A stretch of DNA of 64,000 bases from Erythrobacter mangrovi (GCF_013260645.1 NZ_CP053921.1:1-64000); one strand, 5' to 3'; shown: positions 34,626 through 44,322, counted from the stretch's first letter. Notes: generated from the sequence alone by a model not told the origin. A program made the numbers and translations.

Positions 34626-36023
34626 ATGCGAGGAGAACCGCAAGCCGCGAGCTATCGCCCCGATCCTGCCATCCTCATCCTCGCCGACTGGATTGGCGAC
34701 CCGGTGCCTTCCGCGAATTTTCCGTCGACCACGTTACGGTTTCGAAACGACCGCCACGCCGCCACGGTGGGGCTCGATCACTTCTCCGACGTGGAATGGT
34801 GTGCGCATTTCGGGCGCTTCGAACCTTTGCCCGACAACCTACCGCAACCCCTCGCGCTACGCTATCATGGCCACCAGTTCCGGGTGTACAATCCGGATAT
34901 TGGCGATGGACGCGGATTCCTGTTTGCGCAGGTCCGAGACGGCGCGGGACGCCTGCTGGACCTTGGTACAAAGGGCTCCGGCCAGACCCCATGGAGTCGC
35001 GATGGCGACGGGCGCCTAACGCTCAAGGGCGCGGTTCGCGAAATCCTCGCGACCGAGATGCTCGAGGCGCTTGGCGTAAATACCTCCAAGACCTTCAGCG
35101 TGATCGAAACCGGCGAGGAACTTTGGCGCAACGACGAACCATCACCCACCCGATCCGCCGTACTCACCCGGCTCAGTCACGGGCATATTCGCATCGGGAC
35201 CTTCCAGAGGTTGTTCGCGCTCAATGAACCAGAGCATATGGCGGCTCTGGTCGACTATTGCCTCGCAATTTTTCCCGGGCCGCCTCCGCCCGACGGCGCG
35301 CCCGGACGCGAGCAGTCGGCCGTGCAACTCATGCATCTCGTGGTCGAGCGACTGGCCGACCTCGCCGCGAGCTGGATGGTCGCGGGGTTCGTCCACGGCG
35401 TGCTCAACACCGACAACATGAATATCTCGGGCGAGAGCTTCGATTACGGCCCCTGGCGTTTCCTTCCGCGATGGGATCCTGCCTTCACTGCCGCATATTT
35501 CGACCATCAGGGCCTCTACGCCTTCGGGCGCCAGCCAGAGGCTTTGCATTGGAATTGCGGGCAATTGGGCGTGGCCTTGCGCCTGCTTGCAGACGCCCCG
35601 CCGCTGATCGCGGCGATGGAGCGCTTCGGTCCGCTATACATGGCGGCGATCGGCCGCCACTGGTGCTGGAGACTTGGGGTGGCCTCACGCGGGGTTGAGC
35701 AGGACGCTGCCTTGCTCGCCGCCTGCGAGGCCAATCTTCACGAGAGCGGCGAGACTCCCGACGCCTTCTTCTTCAGACATCGCGGTGGTCGCGGTGCCGA
35801 CGGCGACCTGGCCAAAGCCCTCTCAGAATATGAGGCAGAACCATCGACGCACAGTTACTGGTCGGGCGACGCACCTCAATCGATGTTGATCGACGAGGTC
35901 GAGCAAATCTGGTCCGCGATCGCCGATGGTGACGACTGGCAGCCGTTGGTCGACAAGATCGCTGCCGTGCGCCACATGGGCGAGGCGCATGGCCCCGCGC
36001 CTTCACCGGTGGGGCATGCCTGA
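34626..36023 (+). CDS. selO: SelO-family protein adenylyltransferase (YdiU/UPF0061)
   Basis: A 465-residue pseudokinase-fold enzyme that moves AMP from ATP to Ser/Thr/Tyr of proteins. Nucleotide motif LDLGTKGSGQTPWSR with Lys116, then HGVLNTDNMNI (Asp263) and FDYGPW (Asp273, the DFG equivalent). The C-terminal CxSS typical of SelO is missing (see finding). ATG 34626 is used; a GTG at 34593 would add 11 residues. Neither start has a good ribosome site. It is divergent from the hydrolase gene. Confidence 0.9.
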   Translation: MRGEPQAASYRPDPAILILADWIGDPVPSANFPSTTLRFRNDRHAATVGLDHFSDVEWCAHFGRFEPLPDNLPQPLALRYHGHQFRVYNPDIGDGRGFLFAQVRDGAGRLLDLGTKGSGQTPWSRDGDGRLTLKGAVREILATEMLEALGVNTSKTFSVIETGEELWRNDEPSPTRSAVLTRLSHGHIRIGTFQRLFALNEPEHMAALVDYCLAIFPGPPPPDGAPGREQSAVQLMHLVVERLADLAASWMVAGFVHGVLNTDNMNISGESFDYGPWRFLPRWDPAFTAAYFDHQGLYAFGRQPEALHWNCGQLGVALRLLADAPPLIAAMERFGPLYMAAIGRHWCWRLGVASRGVEQDAALLAACEANLHESGETPDAFFFRHRGGRGADGDLAKALSEYEAEPSTHSYWSGDAPQSMLIDEVEQIWSAIADGDDWQPLVDKIAAVRHMGEAHGPAPSPVGHA

Positions 36024-36110
36024 GACAACCACAAATCTGTATTTGACGCCCAACAGCGCCTGTCACATAGGCGCACGCCAAGAGCGAGAAGGGGCGCGGA
36101 AGGTCCGAGC

Positions 36111-37526
36111 GTGAGCAGTACAAGCCTAGTTTCCACCGAACCGGCAACCGGGGCCGAAATCTGGCGCGGTGAGGCCGGTGATGTCGATACCGTCGTTTCG
36201 CGAGGCCGCGAGGCGATGCGCGATTGGGCGCGCATGCCCCTGGCCCAGCGGATGGAGCTCATCCGGCGCTTTGCCAATGCGGTACGCAAGCACGCGGAAC
36301 AATTCGCGGAACTGATCGCACGCGAAACTGGCAAGCCGCTTTGGGAAGCCCGCACCGAAGTCGAAGCAGTCATCGGCAAGGTCGAGATCTCGATCACCGC
36401 CTATGCCGAACGCACAGGCATGAAGAAACTCAACAGCGCGCTCCAGGGCACCGCCGCGCTGCGGCATAAGCCGCACGGGTTGATGGCTGTGCTTGGTCCG
36501 TACAACTTCCCGGCGCACCTGCCCAACGGCCATATCGTACCTGCCCTGATCGCGGGTAATGTCGTGGTGTTCAAGCCGAGCGAAAAGACCCCAGCAGTCG
36601 GCGAATTCCTGACCCGCTGCTTTCACGAAGGCGGTGTTCCCGAGGGTGTCGTGCAGTGTCTTCACGGGGGTGCCGATGCGGGCAAGGCACTGGTCGAGCA
36701 CGCCGGAGTAGACGGCGTACTGTTCACCGGTTCTGCGCGTGCGGGCATCGCCATAAACCGCAAGCTCGCCACCAATCCCGGCAAGATTGTCGCGCTCGAA
36801 ATGGGCGGCAACAACCCGATCGTCGTCACCAACACGCCTAAGCTGCAGGACGCGGCCGTGACGATCGTACAATCCGCCTTCACCACCGCCGGCCAGCGCT
36901 GCACCGCTGCGCGCCGCTTGATCGTGGTCGACTCGATGTTCGATGCGCTGATCGCCGAGGTGAAGGCGCTCACCGAGCGACTGATCGTCGACGAGCCGTT
37001 CGCCGAACCTCAGCCATTCATGGGCTGCGTGATCGACAATGGTGCGGCCGACCTGATGTCGGAGAGCTTCGTCGCGCTCATGGGCCGTGGCGGCAAGCCG
37101 ATCGTCCACCTGCGCAGGCCCGACGAAAAGCTGCCCTTCCTCACCCCTGCCATCCTCGATGCGACGGAGATTTCGGAACGGCCCGACATCGAGCTGTTCG
37201 GCCCCTTGCTACAGGCGATCCGCGTCCCCGACCTCGATACTGCGATCGCAGAAGCGAACAACACCCGCTACGGACTGTCTGCCTCGCTGATCGGCGGCAG
37301 TCCGCAGGACTTCGAGCATTTCTGGCAAGAGATTCGCGCCGGCATCGTGAACTGGAACCGTCCAACCAATGGTGCCTCATCGGCAGCCCCGTTCGGTGGC
37401 GTCGGCCTATCGGGTAATCATCGTCCGGCGGCCTTCTATGCCGCGGATTATTGCGCCTATCCGGTCGCAAGCAACGAGATGGAGCAGCCACGCGCCACCA
37501 TCGGAGTCGGGCTCAAGGACAGTTAA
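36111..37526 (+). CDS. astD: succinylglutamate-semialdehyde dehydrogenase
   Basis: A 471-residue NAD-dependent aldehyde dehydrogenase. The catalytic Cys is in TTAGQRCTAARRL, the general-base Glu in VALEMGGNN, and GPYNFPAHLPNGHIVPAL is specific to the AstD branch of arginine succinyltransferase catabolism. No astA, astB, astC or astE is nearby, so the substrate may be broader. GTG start with AAGG nine bases upstream. Confidence 0.92.
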   Translation: MSSTSLVSTEPATGAEIWRGEAGDVDTVVSRGREAMRDWARMPLAQRMELIRRFANAVRKHAEQFAELIARETGKPLWEARTEVEAVIGKVEISITAYAERTGMKKLNSALQGTAALRHKPHGLMAVLGPYNFPAHLPNGHIVPALIAGNVVVFKPSEKTPAVGEFLTRCFHEGGVPEGVVQCLHGGADAGKALVEHAGVDGVLFTGSARAGIAINRKLATNPGKIVALEMGGNNPIVVTNTPKLQDAAVTIVQSAFTTAGQRCTAARRLIVVDSMFDALIAEVKALTERLIVDEPFAEPQPFMGCVIDNGAADLMSESFVALMGRGGKPIVHLRRPDEKLPFLTPAILDATEISERPDIELFGPLLQAIRVPDLDTAIAEANNTRYGLSASLIGGSPQDFEHFWQEIRAGIVNWNRPTNGASSAAPFGGVGLSGNHRPAAFYAADYCAYPVASNEMEQPRATIGVGLKDS

Positions 37527-37545
37527 GCTTCACCGGAGCAGTCGC

Positions 37546-38256
37546 TCAATTGGTGGTGACGAGGTCGACCTGGGTGATACCCTCGGGCAAACGACGGGCA
37601 TAGACCACATAGGCAGATGCACCCTTGGTACCGCTGAGGATGTTGTCGCCGGCCTTGATCGCATGATCGACCTTGAACCCTGCGTCCCGTGCGCGGGTGC
37701 TGTAAAAGGACAGCACGTCGTCCAGGGCGACTGGCGTGAGGTAGGAGACGATCCTCAACGCGCAGTCGCCCTGGTCGGTCCCCGCCGCTTCCTGTGTGTT
37801 ACCACGCGGATAGACGGGGAATGCAGCTGGTAGTTTGGCGGCCCATGTGGCGCTGTATTCCACAGCGTCGGCGCAATTCGCGCCACCTGGCTTGATCGCA
37901 GCAATCGCCGCCGCCCGCATGGCATCGGTGTCGGACTCATTACCGGCGAGCGGTCGGGGTGCCGGTGCCGGCTTGAGCTTGTCTACCCCGCCAACCAGTT
38001 CGGCCGCGCGGGCGCGCGCCGCTTCGATCGCGCGGGGGCTTTTGTCGATATTGGGGATCGCAGCATTGCCCGTGCCGGAGAGGGCCGCGTTCGCCTCATT
38101 GCGACCAGCCATATCGGGATCGGTCATCAATTCGTCATTGAGCGCCTGCTCGCTGGCCGGATCCATCGCCTCGTCAACCGCAGGCTCGTCGCTCCCGCCC
38201 CCGCAAGCGGCGAGCAGGGCAAGCGGGGCGACTGCGGCGATCTGGCGGAATTTCAT
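37546..38256 (-). CDS. putative lipoprotein of unknown function
   Basis: A 236-residue protein with signal and lipobox PLALLAAC (C18) followed by GGGSDEP. An acidic/Ala-rich linker runs to about 110. A C-terminal globular part follows (CADAVEYSATWAAKLPAAFPVYPRG, then two strand-rich blocks ending in VDLVTTN) with a possible Cys pair. No family is recognised. It ends 19 bases from astD, tail to tail. Confidence 0.75.
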   Translation of the reverse strand: MKFRQIAAVAPLALLAACGGGSDEPAVDEAMDPASEQALNDELMTDPDMAGRNEANAALSGTGNAAIPNIDKSPRAIEAARARAAELVGGVDKLKPAPAPRPLAGNESDTDAMRAAAIAAIKPGGANCADAVEYSATWAAKLPAAFPVYPRGNTQEAAGTDQGDCALRIVSYLTPVALDDVLSFYSTRARDAGFKVDHAIKAGDNILSGTKGASAYVVYARRLPEGITQVDLVTTN

Positions 38257-38469
38257 CGATACACTCCAGCGTAGCTGGCCAGACTTGTGAGGCGCGCTTG
38301 TGGCAGTTTCCAGCCCCTATTCGTTAGGTGCGCCACGGCGGGACAGGCGAGAGAACCAAAGCTTAAGGGCGCCGTCCGGCTCCCCATGGATACCGCACGG
38401 CGCCCTCGCGGCCCGTCTGGAGCCGCCTTGCCGATCATGGGTGGGCACGACCGGAAGCTGGTTTGATAG

Positions 38470-38982
38470 TTAGCCGCAGCGCGTGCTGGACCGATCGATC
38501 GAACGACCGAGCAGCGCGCCGGCAACCCCGCCAAGGATTGCGCCCAGCGTGCGATCCCCACCGCGACCGGCAACTTCATGCCCGATCAGCGCACCGACAC
38601 CCGCGCCGACCAGGAGACCGGTGGTGCCGTTGTCACGTCGGCAATAATAGCGCCCGTCTTGCCCCCGCCAGATCCTGGTATGGGCATAGACCGGCTGGCC
38701 GTAGTTGCGCGAGTAGCCCATGTAATAGGGTCGCTCATCCCGATAATCGCGGTAGTGATGATCGTCGCGGTAATCGCGATAGTCGCGGCGGTCGCCATAA
38801 TGATAGCCGCGGTCGCGCTTCCAGCGCTTGTCCTTCTTGCCGTGGTCAAAGCTCAGATCGCCATAGACGGCAGCATGCGCTGCCGGCGCTGCATGCGCGG
38901 CGGGGGCAGCAGCCGCTGGACTCGCCAAAACCATTCCGGTGGTAGCCAGCGCCAGGGCGATGGTCTTGAGGAAGTTGGCCAT
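38470..38982 (-). CDS. glycine-zipper (Rick_17kDa-like) surface protein
   Basis: A 170-residue protein. Signal peptide to about residue 26, an Arg/Asp/Tyr-rich middle (DRRDYRDYRDDHHYRDYRDE), a short Cys-containing RYYCRRDN, then a glycine-zipper 2TM segment (GLLVGAGVGALIGHEVAG, LGAILGGVAGALLG). The family inserts in the outer membrane or periplasm. The RDYRD tract resembles that of the RcnB-like protein at 5391. ATG 38982 follows AAAAGGAC. Confidence 0.82.
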   Translation of the reverse strand: MANFLKTIALALATTGMVLASPAAAAPAAHAAPAAHAAVYGDLSFDHGKKDKRWKRDRGYHYGDRRDYRDYRDDHHYRDYRDERPYYMGYSRNYGQPVYAHTRIWRGQDGRYYCRRDNGTTGLLVGAGVGALIGHEVAGRGGDRTLGAILGGVAGALLGRSIDRSSTRCG

Positions 38983-39166
38983 GGTCCGTGTCCTTTTCTG
39001 ATTTGCTGGGCCGAGCGACTCGGCTGATGTAGTTAAGGTTTAAGGCCTTCAACCTGAACAACCTGCAACCGCGCAGTCAGAATTGCGTTAAGCGGCGAAG
39101 CGTGACGCAGCGCGCGACGAAATGATGCTTGCGGGCTCGAAACGCGGCGCCTAGGCGCGATCGCAG

Positions 39167-40069
39167 ATGACCTCGACGCACGCACCTGCCGATCGCACCG
39201 GACTGGGTGCCGCCGTCGGAGCCTACCTGATCTGGGGGTTCCTGCCGCTCTACCTGATCCTGGTGAAGAGCGTCCCCGCCCTCGAATTCGTCGGCTGGCG
39301 GATCGTGTGGACGCTGCCGCTCTGCCTCATCATCGTACTGTTTCGCCGCCAGATTCCCGACGTTCTTGCCGCGCTGCGCAATCCACGCGTCATGGGGCTG
39401 CTGGCGCTGAGTTCATGCCTGATCGCGGTGAACTGGGTGGTCTATATCTGGGCGATCCAGACTGGTGAGGTCTATGCGGCGAGCCTCGGCTATTACATCA
39501 ACCCGCTGGTCAACGTCTTGCTGGGTACGCTGCTGCTGGGCGAACGCCTGAGCCGCACACAATGGGCGGCAGTCGCTCTCGCTGCGCTGGGCGTTTCCAT
39601 GCTGCTGGCAGGTGCGCTGACGACGCTGTGGATCAGCCTGACGCTGGCGCTCAGCTTCGGCACATATGGCCTTATCCGCAAGCAGGTACCGGTCGGCTCG
39701 CTGCCGGGCCTCACGATCGAGTCGACAATCCTGCTCCTCCCGTCTGCCGGCGTGATCGCCTGGTATGCCGCACAACCCGCCGGTTCGTCATTCGGACACG
39801 ATCTTGGCCTCAGCCTGTCCATCGTCCTGGGCGGAGCGCTGACCGCCTTTCCACTGCTGCTGTTCGCCATCGCCGCGCGCAAGCTGCCCTATTCGACGCT
39901 CGGCTTCATCCAGTTCCTGGCGCCGAGCATCGTCTTCGTGCTCGGCCTAACCGTATTCGAGAAACCGCTCCATCCCGCCGAAATCGCCTGCTTCGCCTGC
40001 ATCTGGGGCGCCGCCGCGATCTTCGTGTGGGACCTTGCCTCGCGGTCTAGGAAACCAGCCGCCAGCTGA
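39167..40069 (+). CDS. rarD: RarD-type EamA transporter
   Basis: A 300-residue protein with ten helices in two EamA halves. [28 protein letters not shown] is the standard RarD opening. The family contains exporters in the drug/metabolite superfamily; the substrate is unknown. The 3' end overlaps pyrC, on the other strand, by 23 bases. Confidence 0.9.
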   Translation: MTSTHAPADRTGLGAAVGAYLIWGFLPLYLILVKSVPALEFVGWRIVWTLPLCLIIVLFRRQIPDVLAALRNPRVMGLLALSSCLIAVNWVVYIWAIQTGEVYAASLGYYINPLVNVLLGTLLLGERLSRTQWAAVALAALGVSMLLAGALTTLWISLTLALSFGTYGLIRKQVPVGSLPGLTIESTILLLPSAGVIAWYAAQPAGSSFGHDLGLSLSIVLGGALTAFPLLLFAIAARKLPYSTLGFIQFLAPSIVFVLGLTVFEKPLHPAEIACFACIWGAAAIFVWDLASRSRKPAAS

Positions 40070-41081
40070 GTGTCTCACTCGCATGGAAGGGGACGATGAC
40101 GGCCTCCCCACCAGAGACCTCGGCGGGAACCGATACGGGCGCCTTCTCCAGCGTGACCGTGCCTTCGTTCAGCGGAAGACCGTAGAAAGCCGGGCCGTTC
40201 TCCGCGGCAAAGGCCTCGAACCGGTCGAGTGCGCCCTCCTCGTCGAACACGGTGATGTAGCTTTCCAGCGCATAGGGCGCGTTGAATATCCCTGCACAAC
40301 CGCAGTCGGTTTCCTTGGTGTGGCGATGGTGCGGTGCACTGTCGGTGCCGAGGAAGTACTTCGCCGAACCGCCCGTCGCGGCCTTGCGCAAAGCCAGCCG
40401 GTGTTCCTCGCGCTTGGCAACCGGCAGGCAGTACATGTGCGGGCGGATACCTCCGACCAGCATGGCATTGCGGTTGATGTGGAGGTGCTGCGGCGTGATC
40501 GTGGCGGCGACATTGGGGCCCGCCGCATCGACGAACTCGGCGGCCTGCCTGGTGGTGATGTGCTCGAAGATCACTTTCAGTTCGGGCAGGCGATCGACCA
40601 GCGGGGCCAGCACGCGATCGATGAACACGGCCTCACGGTCGAAGATGTCGATATCGGCATGCGTCACTTCACCATGCACACAGAGCGGCATGCCCACTTC
40701 CGCCATGCGTTCGAGCACCGCGGCGATATTTGCGATGTCGGTTACGCCATGGTCCGAATTGGTCGTCGCACCAGCCGGGTAGAGTTTCGCAGCCGTCAGC
40801 ACGCCATCGGCAAATCCTGCGGCAAGATCGGCCGGGTCGGTCATGTCAGTAAGATAGGCGGTCATCAACGGGGTGAAGTCGACACCTTCGGGCACGGCAT
40901 CGAGGATCCGATCACGATAGGCGGCGGCGAGCGCACTGGTCGTCACCGGCGGCGAGAGGTTCGGCATCACGATTGCCCGGGCAAACTGGTGCGCCGTGTA
41001 CGGAACCACGGCGCGCATCGTCGCCCCATCGCGAAAGTGTAGATGCCAGTCGTCGGGGCGGCGGATGGTCAGGCGGTTCAT
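40047..41081 (-). CDS. pyrC: dihydroorotase (homodimeric type)
   Basis: A 344-residue enzyme catalysing carbamoyl-aspartate to dihydroorotate in pyrimidine synthesis. Zinc ligands are evident: HLHFRDG (about 13-19), the carbamylated Lys in [11 protein letters not shown] (about 98), further His residues in CVHGEV and FEHITT, and Asp in [14 protein letters not shown] use ATG 41081; a TTG two codons earlier is possible. The upstream gap carries copy B of the two-part element. pyrE lies 17 kb away. Confidence 0.95.
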   Translation of the reverse strand: MNRLTIRRPDDWHLHFRDGATMRAVVPYTAHQFARAIVMPNLSPPVTTSALAAAYRDRILDAVPEGVDFTPLMTAYLTDMTDPADLAAGFADGVLTAAKLYPAGATTNSDHGVTDIANIAAVLERMAEVGMPLCVHGEVTHADIDIFDREAVFIDRVLAPLVDRLPELKVIFEHITTRQAAEFVDAAGPNVAATITPQHLHINRNAMLVGGIRPHMYCLPVAKREEHRLALRKAATGGSAKYFLGTDSAPHHRHTKETDCGCAGIFNAPYALESYITVFDEEGALDRFEAFAAENGPAFYGLPLNEGTVTLEKAPVSVPAEVSGGEAVIVPFHASETLSWRLVS

Positions 41082-41101
41082 GGGCAAGCGGCAATCCTAC
41101 A

Positions 41102-41232
41102 CGATGGAACACATGGAACAGGGTCCAGGGAAAAACGAAACCACTCCCCAGATTCGTGCAAATACGGTCGTGAAACGGCGCATCGGGCGAACATGGCGGC
41201 AGCTCTTATCCTGTAGGACGCTTGTAGGACAG
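41102..41232. repeat. copy B of the two-part intergenic element
   Basis: Part one (41102-41129) matches 9999-10026 at 25 of 28 positions. Part two is present twice as TGTAGGAC at 41212-41219 and 41223-41230, eleven bases apart (one helical turn), the second extending to TGTAGGACAG as in copy A. An inverted half, TCCTACA, sits at 41095-41101, just before part one. Confidence 0.6.
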
Positions 41233-41273
41233 ACTGCTCTTGATCCGGCGGACAAATACCCCAGCTTGGCTCG

Positions 41274-42011
41274 ATGACCGCTACCCGCCTATTCGACCGC
41301 GCCGTAATCCGCCTCACTCCAAAAGACGAGGGCGAAGACGTCGCAGGTTTCCTCCAGGGCCTCGTGACGAACGATGTCACCAGCCTGTTGCCTGTTTATG
41401 CCGGGTTGCTGTCACCACAAGGCAAGACGCTGTTCGACTTCATCGTATGGCCGGGTGCCGAAGGCGAACTCCAGCTCGATTGCGAGGCAGCGGCCGCAGA
41501 AGATCTTGCCAAGCGCCTCTCGCTCTATCGCCTGCGCCGCAAGATCGCGATCGCCGTCGATCCTGCGGTGGGCGTGCATTGGCAGCCCGAACCGGGCGAT
41601 GGCGGCGCAGCCGATCCGCGGCTCGCGGCATTGGGTCAGCGCTGGCTGGCGCCCGTGTCCGAGGAGGACGATGCAGCGGACGCCGTATGGCATGCGCACC
41701 GATTGAAGCTGGGTGTGCCCGAAGGGCGCGCGGAGCTTGGCGACATCCTCTGGCTGGAAACCAATGCAGTCGAGCTCCACGGCGTCAGCTTTTCGAAGGG
41801 CTGTTATGTCGGGCAAGAGAACACTGCCCGCATGAACTGGCGCCAGAAGGTCAACCGGCGGTTGGTCGTGGTTCCATTAGAGCAATCCGAGGAGAAGCGG
41901 CGGAAGGTGGAATACCCCGCCCTCAACCTCGCGATCGACCATTTGCGGGTGGAAGCGATCGATCCCGGCACTGCACCGCACTGGCTACAGTCGGCGCTCA
42001 GCCCTGCGTAA
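41274..42011 (+). CDS. ygfZ: folate-binding protein YgfZ (iron-sulfur assembly)
   Basis: A 245-residue GcvT-like protein that supports 4Fe-4S protein maturation. FLQGLVTNDV near the start and the signature KGCYVGQE near 175-182 with its essential Cys are both present. It is shorter than the E. coli protein (326), as usual in alphaproteobacteria. Its end overlaps the TetR gene on the other strand by 14 bases. Confidence 0.92.
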   Translation: MTATRLFDRAVIRLTPKDEGEDVAGFLQGLVTNDVTSLLPVYAGLLSPQGKTLFDFIVWPGAEGELQLDCEAAAAEDLAKRLSLYRLRRKIAIAVDPAVGVHWQPEPGDGGAADPRLAALGQRWLAPVSEEDDAADAVWHAHRLKLGVPEGRAELGDILWLETNAVELHGVSFSKGCYVGQENTARMNWRQKVNRRLVVVPLEQSEEKRRKVEYPALNLAIDHLRVEAIDPGTAPHWLQSALSPA

Positions 42012-42597
42012 TAAACTCGGCAATCGAGCTTACGAGCATCCGTTCGGCACGATCGCGCGCTGCCGTCGGTGGCAGGCCAAGTGATCTCGCCAGCGCACTG
42101 CCGATCAGAGCGTCGCCCATCGCCATCAGCACCAACGCCAGGGTTTCCTCATGCACCTGCAGTGGGGCCGCGCCATGCGCCGCCTCTTCCGGGGCAATCT
42201 CATCGACCAGGTCGTGGATCGTTTCGACGATGGGAGTCAGCGCATCCTCGTTGCCGGTCAGGATCATCCAGCTGGCGAGCGCCCCCGCCCCCTCTTTGTC
42301 GAAGGCGTCGAAGGCGAGGTCGACCACTTCGCGGGGACTACCCAGGCCCGCCCGGCTTGCCCTGACGGCATCTACGATGGTCGCGCAGACAGTTTCAGCC
42401 AGGTGCCGTGCGAGATCGCGCTGGAGCCCTGCCGCCGATCCGAAATGGTGCAGCAGGTTCGCATGGGTCCGCCCGATTCGCGCCGCGACGGCTTTCAGGG
42501 TCACGGCCTGCGGACCTGCTTCGATCAGCAAGGCACGCGCCGCTTCCAGCGCTGCGAGGCGGGATTCTTCGGGAGACAATCGCTTACGGGTCGCCAT
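41998..42597 (-). CDS. TetR-family regulator
   Basis: A 199-residue protein. N-terminal helix-turn-helix (ALLIEAGPQAVTLKAVAARIGRTHANLLHHFG) and an all-helical ligand domain with no family-specific mark. It diverges from the PF10118 gene, whose promoter has a dyad at the -35 region, so local repression is likely. The ligand is unknown. Confidence 0.88.
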   Translation of the reverse strand: MATRKRLSPEESRLAALEAARALLIEAGPQAVTLKAVAARIGRTHANLLHHFGSAAGLQRDLARHLAETVCATIVDAVRASRAGLGSPREVVDLAFDAFDKEGAGALASWMILTGNEDALTPIVETIHDLVDEIAPEEAAHGAAPLQVHEETLALVLMAMGDALIGSALARSLGLPPTAARDRAERMLVSSIAEFITQG

Positions 42598-42650
42598 CGG
42601 CGAACCGTTAACCGATCGCAGCGCCGTGTGAAAGCCGTCACGAAAACTTA

Positions 42651-42679
42651 TTGACAGTAGTGTCAGTAACCACTACTTA
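42651..42679 (+). promoter_or_regulatory. promoter and probable TetR operator
   Basis: TTGACA (42651-42656), a 17-bp spacer and TACTTA (42674-42679) make a promoter reading towards the PF10118 gene. The dyad TGACA-N4-TGTCA (42652-42665) covers the -35, and TGTCAGT recurs at 42686. The TetR gene is 54 bases away on the other side. Confidence 0.6.
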
Positions 42680-42711
42680 CATCGATGTCAGTTAATCTCG
42701 TGGAGCCTTCT

Positions 42712-43590
42712 ATGAACGCCCCCGTTTCTATCGATACCAATTCCCGCAGTCACGCACCGACCCCCGCCGATCTCACCCTCACCGTACGCGACGAACGCTT
42801 CAACCGCGGCACGACTCCGCGCCGCTGGTGGGCGGGCGAGCCGTTCGGTACGGCCTGGCACAATGCCCTGTCGGCCACATTCCCGCGCGGCGAGGCTTTC
42901 TTCATCGAAGCGGTAAAGGCGCACCGCGACGGTGCCAGCCCCAAGCTCGAGGCGGAAATCCGCGCCTTCGTGAAGCAGGAAATCAACCACACGCGCGAAC
43001 ACATCGCCTTCAATCGCCTTGCCGAAGAGCATGGCTATGACATCAAGGCAATCGACGCTCGCGTGGCGGAAATGCTCGCCCTCACCCGCGGCCGTCCGCC
43101 GATCGTCGACCTGGCGGCAACCATGGCGCTGGAACACTACACCGCGATGATGGCCTACGAGTTCCTCGCGAACCCCAAGCATTTCAAAGACGCGGATCCC
43201 GAAGTTCGCAAGATGTGGACGTGGCACTCGATCGAAGAGATCGAACACAAGGGCGTCGCTTTCGACACCTATCTCCACGCGACGCGCGACTGGACCCCGT
43301 TCCGCCGCTGGAAATTGCGTAGCCTGATGATGCTGATCGTCACGCTGAACTTCTTCCGCAATCGCTGGAAGGATACGCTGGAATTGCTGGCACAGGACGG
43401 GATTACCGGATGGAAGGCCAAGTGGGGCCTGCTCAAGTACCTGACCATCACCCCCGGCGTGGTCCGCCGCATCTTCCCGGCATGGCTGAGCTATTTCAAG
43501 CCCAGTTTCCATCCTTGGGATCACGACGATCGCGCGCTGATCAACAAGCATGAGGGCGAGTTCGAAGCGGCTCTGATGCCCGCCGAGTAA
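42712..43590 (+). CDS. PF10118-type putative metal-dependent hydrolase
   Basis: A 292-residue helical protein of the Metal_hydrol (DUF455-like) family. Conserved acidic/His clusters suggest a di-metal four-helix core: FFIEAVK, QEINHTREH, ALEHYTAMM and WHSIEEIEHKGVAFD. The activity is not established for the family. Start at ATG 42712 (GGAG seven bases upstream); ATG 42685 is in frame without a ribosome site. Divergent from and probably controlled by the TetR gene. Confidence 0.82.
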   Translation: MNAPVSIDTNSRSHAPTPADLTLTVRDERFNRGTTPRRWWAGEPFGTAWHNALSATFPRGEAFFIEAVKAHRDGASPKLEAEIRAFVKQEINHTREHIAFNRLAEEHGYDIKAIDARVAEMLALTRGRPPIVDLAATMALEHYTAMMAYEFLANPKHFKDADPEVRKMWTWHSIEEIEHKGVAFDTYLHATRDWTPFRRWKLRSLMMLIVTLNFFRNRWKDTLELLAQDGITGWKAKWGLLKYLTITPGVVRRIFPAWLSYFKPSFHPWDHDDRALINKHEGEFEAALMPAE

Positions 43591-43611
43591 CCCACCGACA
43601 GAACGAGCAAA

Positions 43612-43641
43612 AAAGGCCCCGCGAGCGATCGCGGGGCCTTT
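43612..43641. terminator. bidirectional terminator
   Basis: A 12-bp stem AAAGGCCCCGCG with its complement, six-base loop, flanked by A-run and T-run. It lies between the convergent PF10118 and GNAT genes and can serve both strands. Confidence 0.85.
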
Positions 43642-43646
43642 CGTAT

Positions 43647-44186
43647 TCAGGCTGCCATCGGCGGAGTGAGGTCCACCTCGTCCAGGTCGAGCCGATACAG
43701 GGCGCAGTCGGCTTCCTCCCCGCGGCCGCAGCTGTGGCGCTTGGTGACCTTGCCCGTCGGCCGGAAGCCGAGCTTGCGCAACACCTTGCCCGAAGCCGGG
43801 TTGTCGAGGAAATGCCCCGCTTCCAGCCTTTCATAGCCCAGCAGCTTGGCGACTTCGATCACGCCGGTCCCGGCTTCGGTCGCAAAGCCCTGACCCCAGT
43901 ATGGACGGGCGATCCAGTAACCGAGCTCAATCCCGGTATCGGTCGCACCGAATCCGATCGAGCCGATAATCTGCGAGCCGTTGTTGCTCGGCAGGGTCAT
44001 AAGGAAATTCGGCATGCGTGGATCTTGCTCGCGGGCTACGAACTCGCGGGCATGTTCGGGAAGATAGGGCCAGGGGGCTCGCGCAAGATTGCGGACCACG
44101 CCCTTGTCGGCGATCCCGCCGAACAGCGCTTCCCAATCTTCGGGCCAGGCGGGCCGCAACAGCAGCCTCTGCGTCACATGGAACAT
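43647..44186 (-). CDS. GNAT acetyltransferase (RimJ/RimL-like)
   Basis: A 179-residue protein. LLLRPAWPEDWEALF at the N-terminus, then strand 4 with ELGYWIARPYWGQGFATEA, which holds the acetyl-CoA pyrophosphate loop, and ASGKVLRKLGF near the end. It transfers acetyl to protein N-termini or small amines; the target is unknown. ATG 44186 has GGGGAG nine bases upstream; longer in-frame starts do not. Follows the rpmA terminator. Confidence 0.87.
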   Translation of the reverse strand: MFHVTQRLLLRPAWPEDWEALFGGIADKGVVRNLARAPWPYLPEHAREFVAREQDPRMPNFLMTLPSNNGSQIIGSIGFGATDTGIELGYWIARPYWGQGFATEAGTGVIEVAKLLGYERLEAGHFLDNPASGKVLRKLGFRPTGKVTKRHSCGRGEEADCALYRLDLDEVDLTPPMAA

Positions 44187-44293
44187 CGGTATTCTCCCCA
44201 TATCCACGCTCCGGGCTCCTAGGCCGGACGCGTGACAATTGCGTGATGGCGAAAGAAAGTATCGCCGCGGAATTGAAGAGGGAGAAACGACAA

Positions 44294-44322
44294 GAGGGAG
44301 ACGGGTCGGTCCCATCTCCCTC
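44294..44322 (-). terminator. terminator of the rplU-rpmA operon
   Basis: An 8-bp stem GAGGGAGA/TCTCCCTC plus inner GGG/CCC pairing, about 70 bases after the rpmA stop. In the minus direction it is followed by a CTTGTCGTTTCT stretch. Confidence 0.65.
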
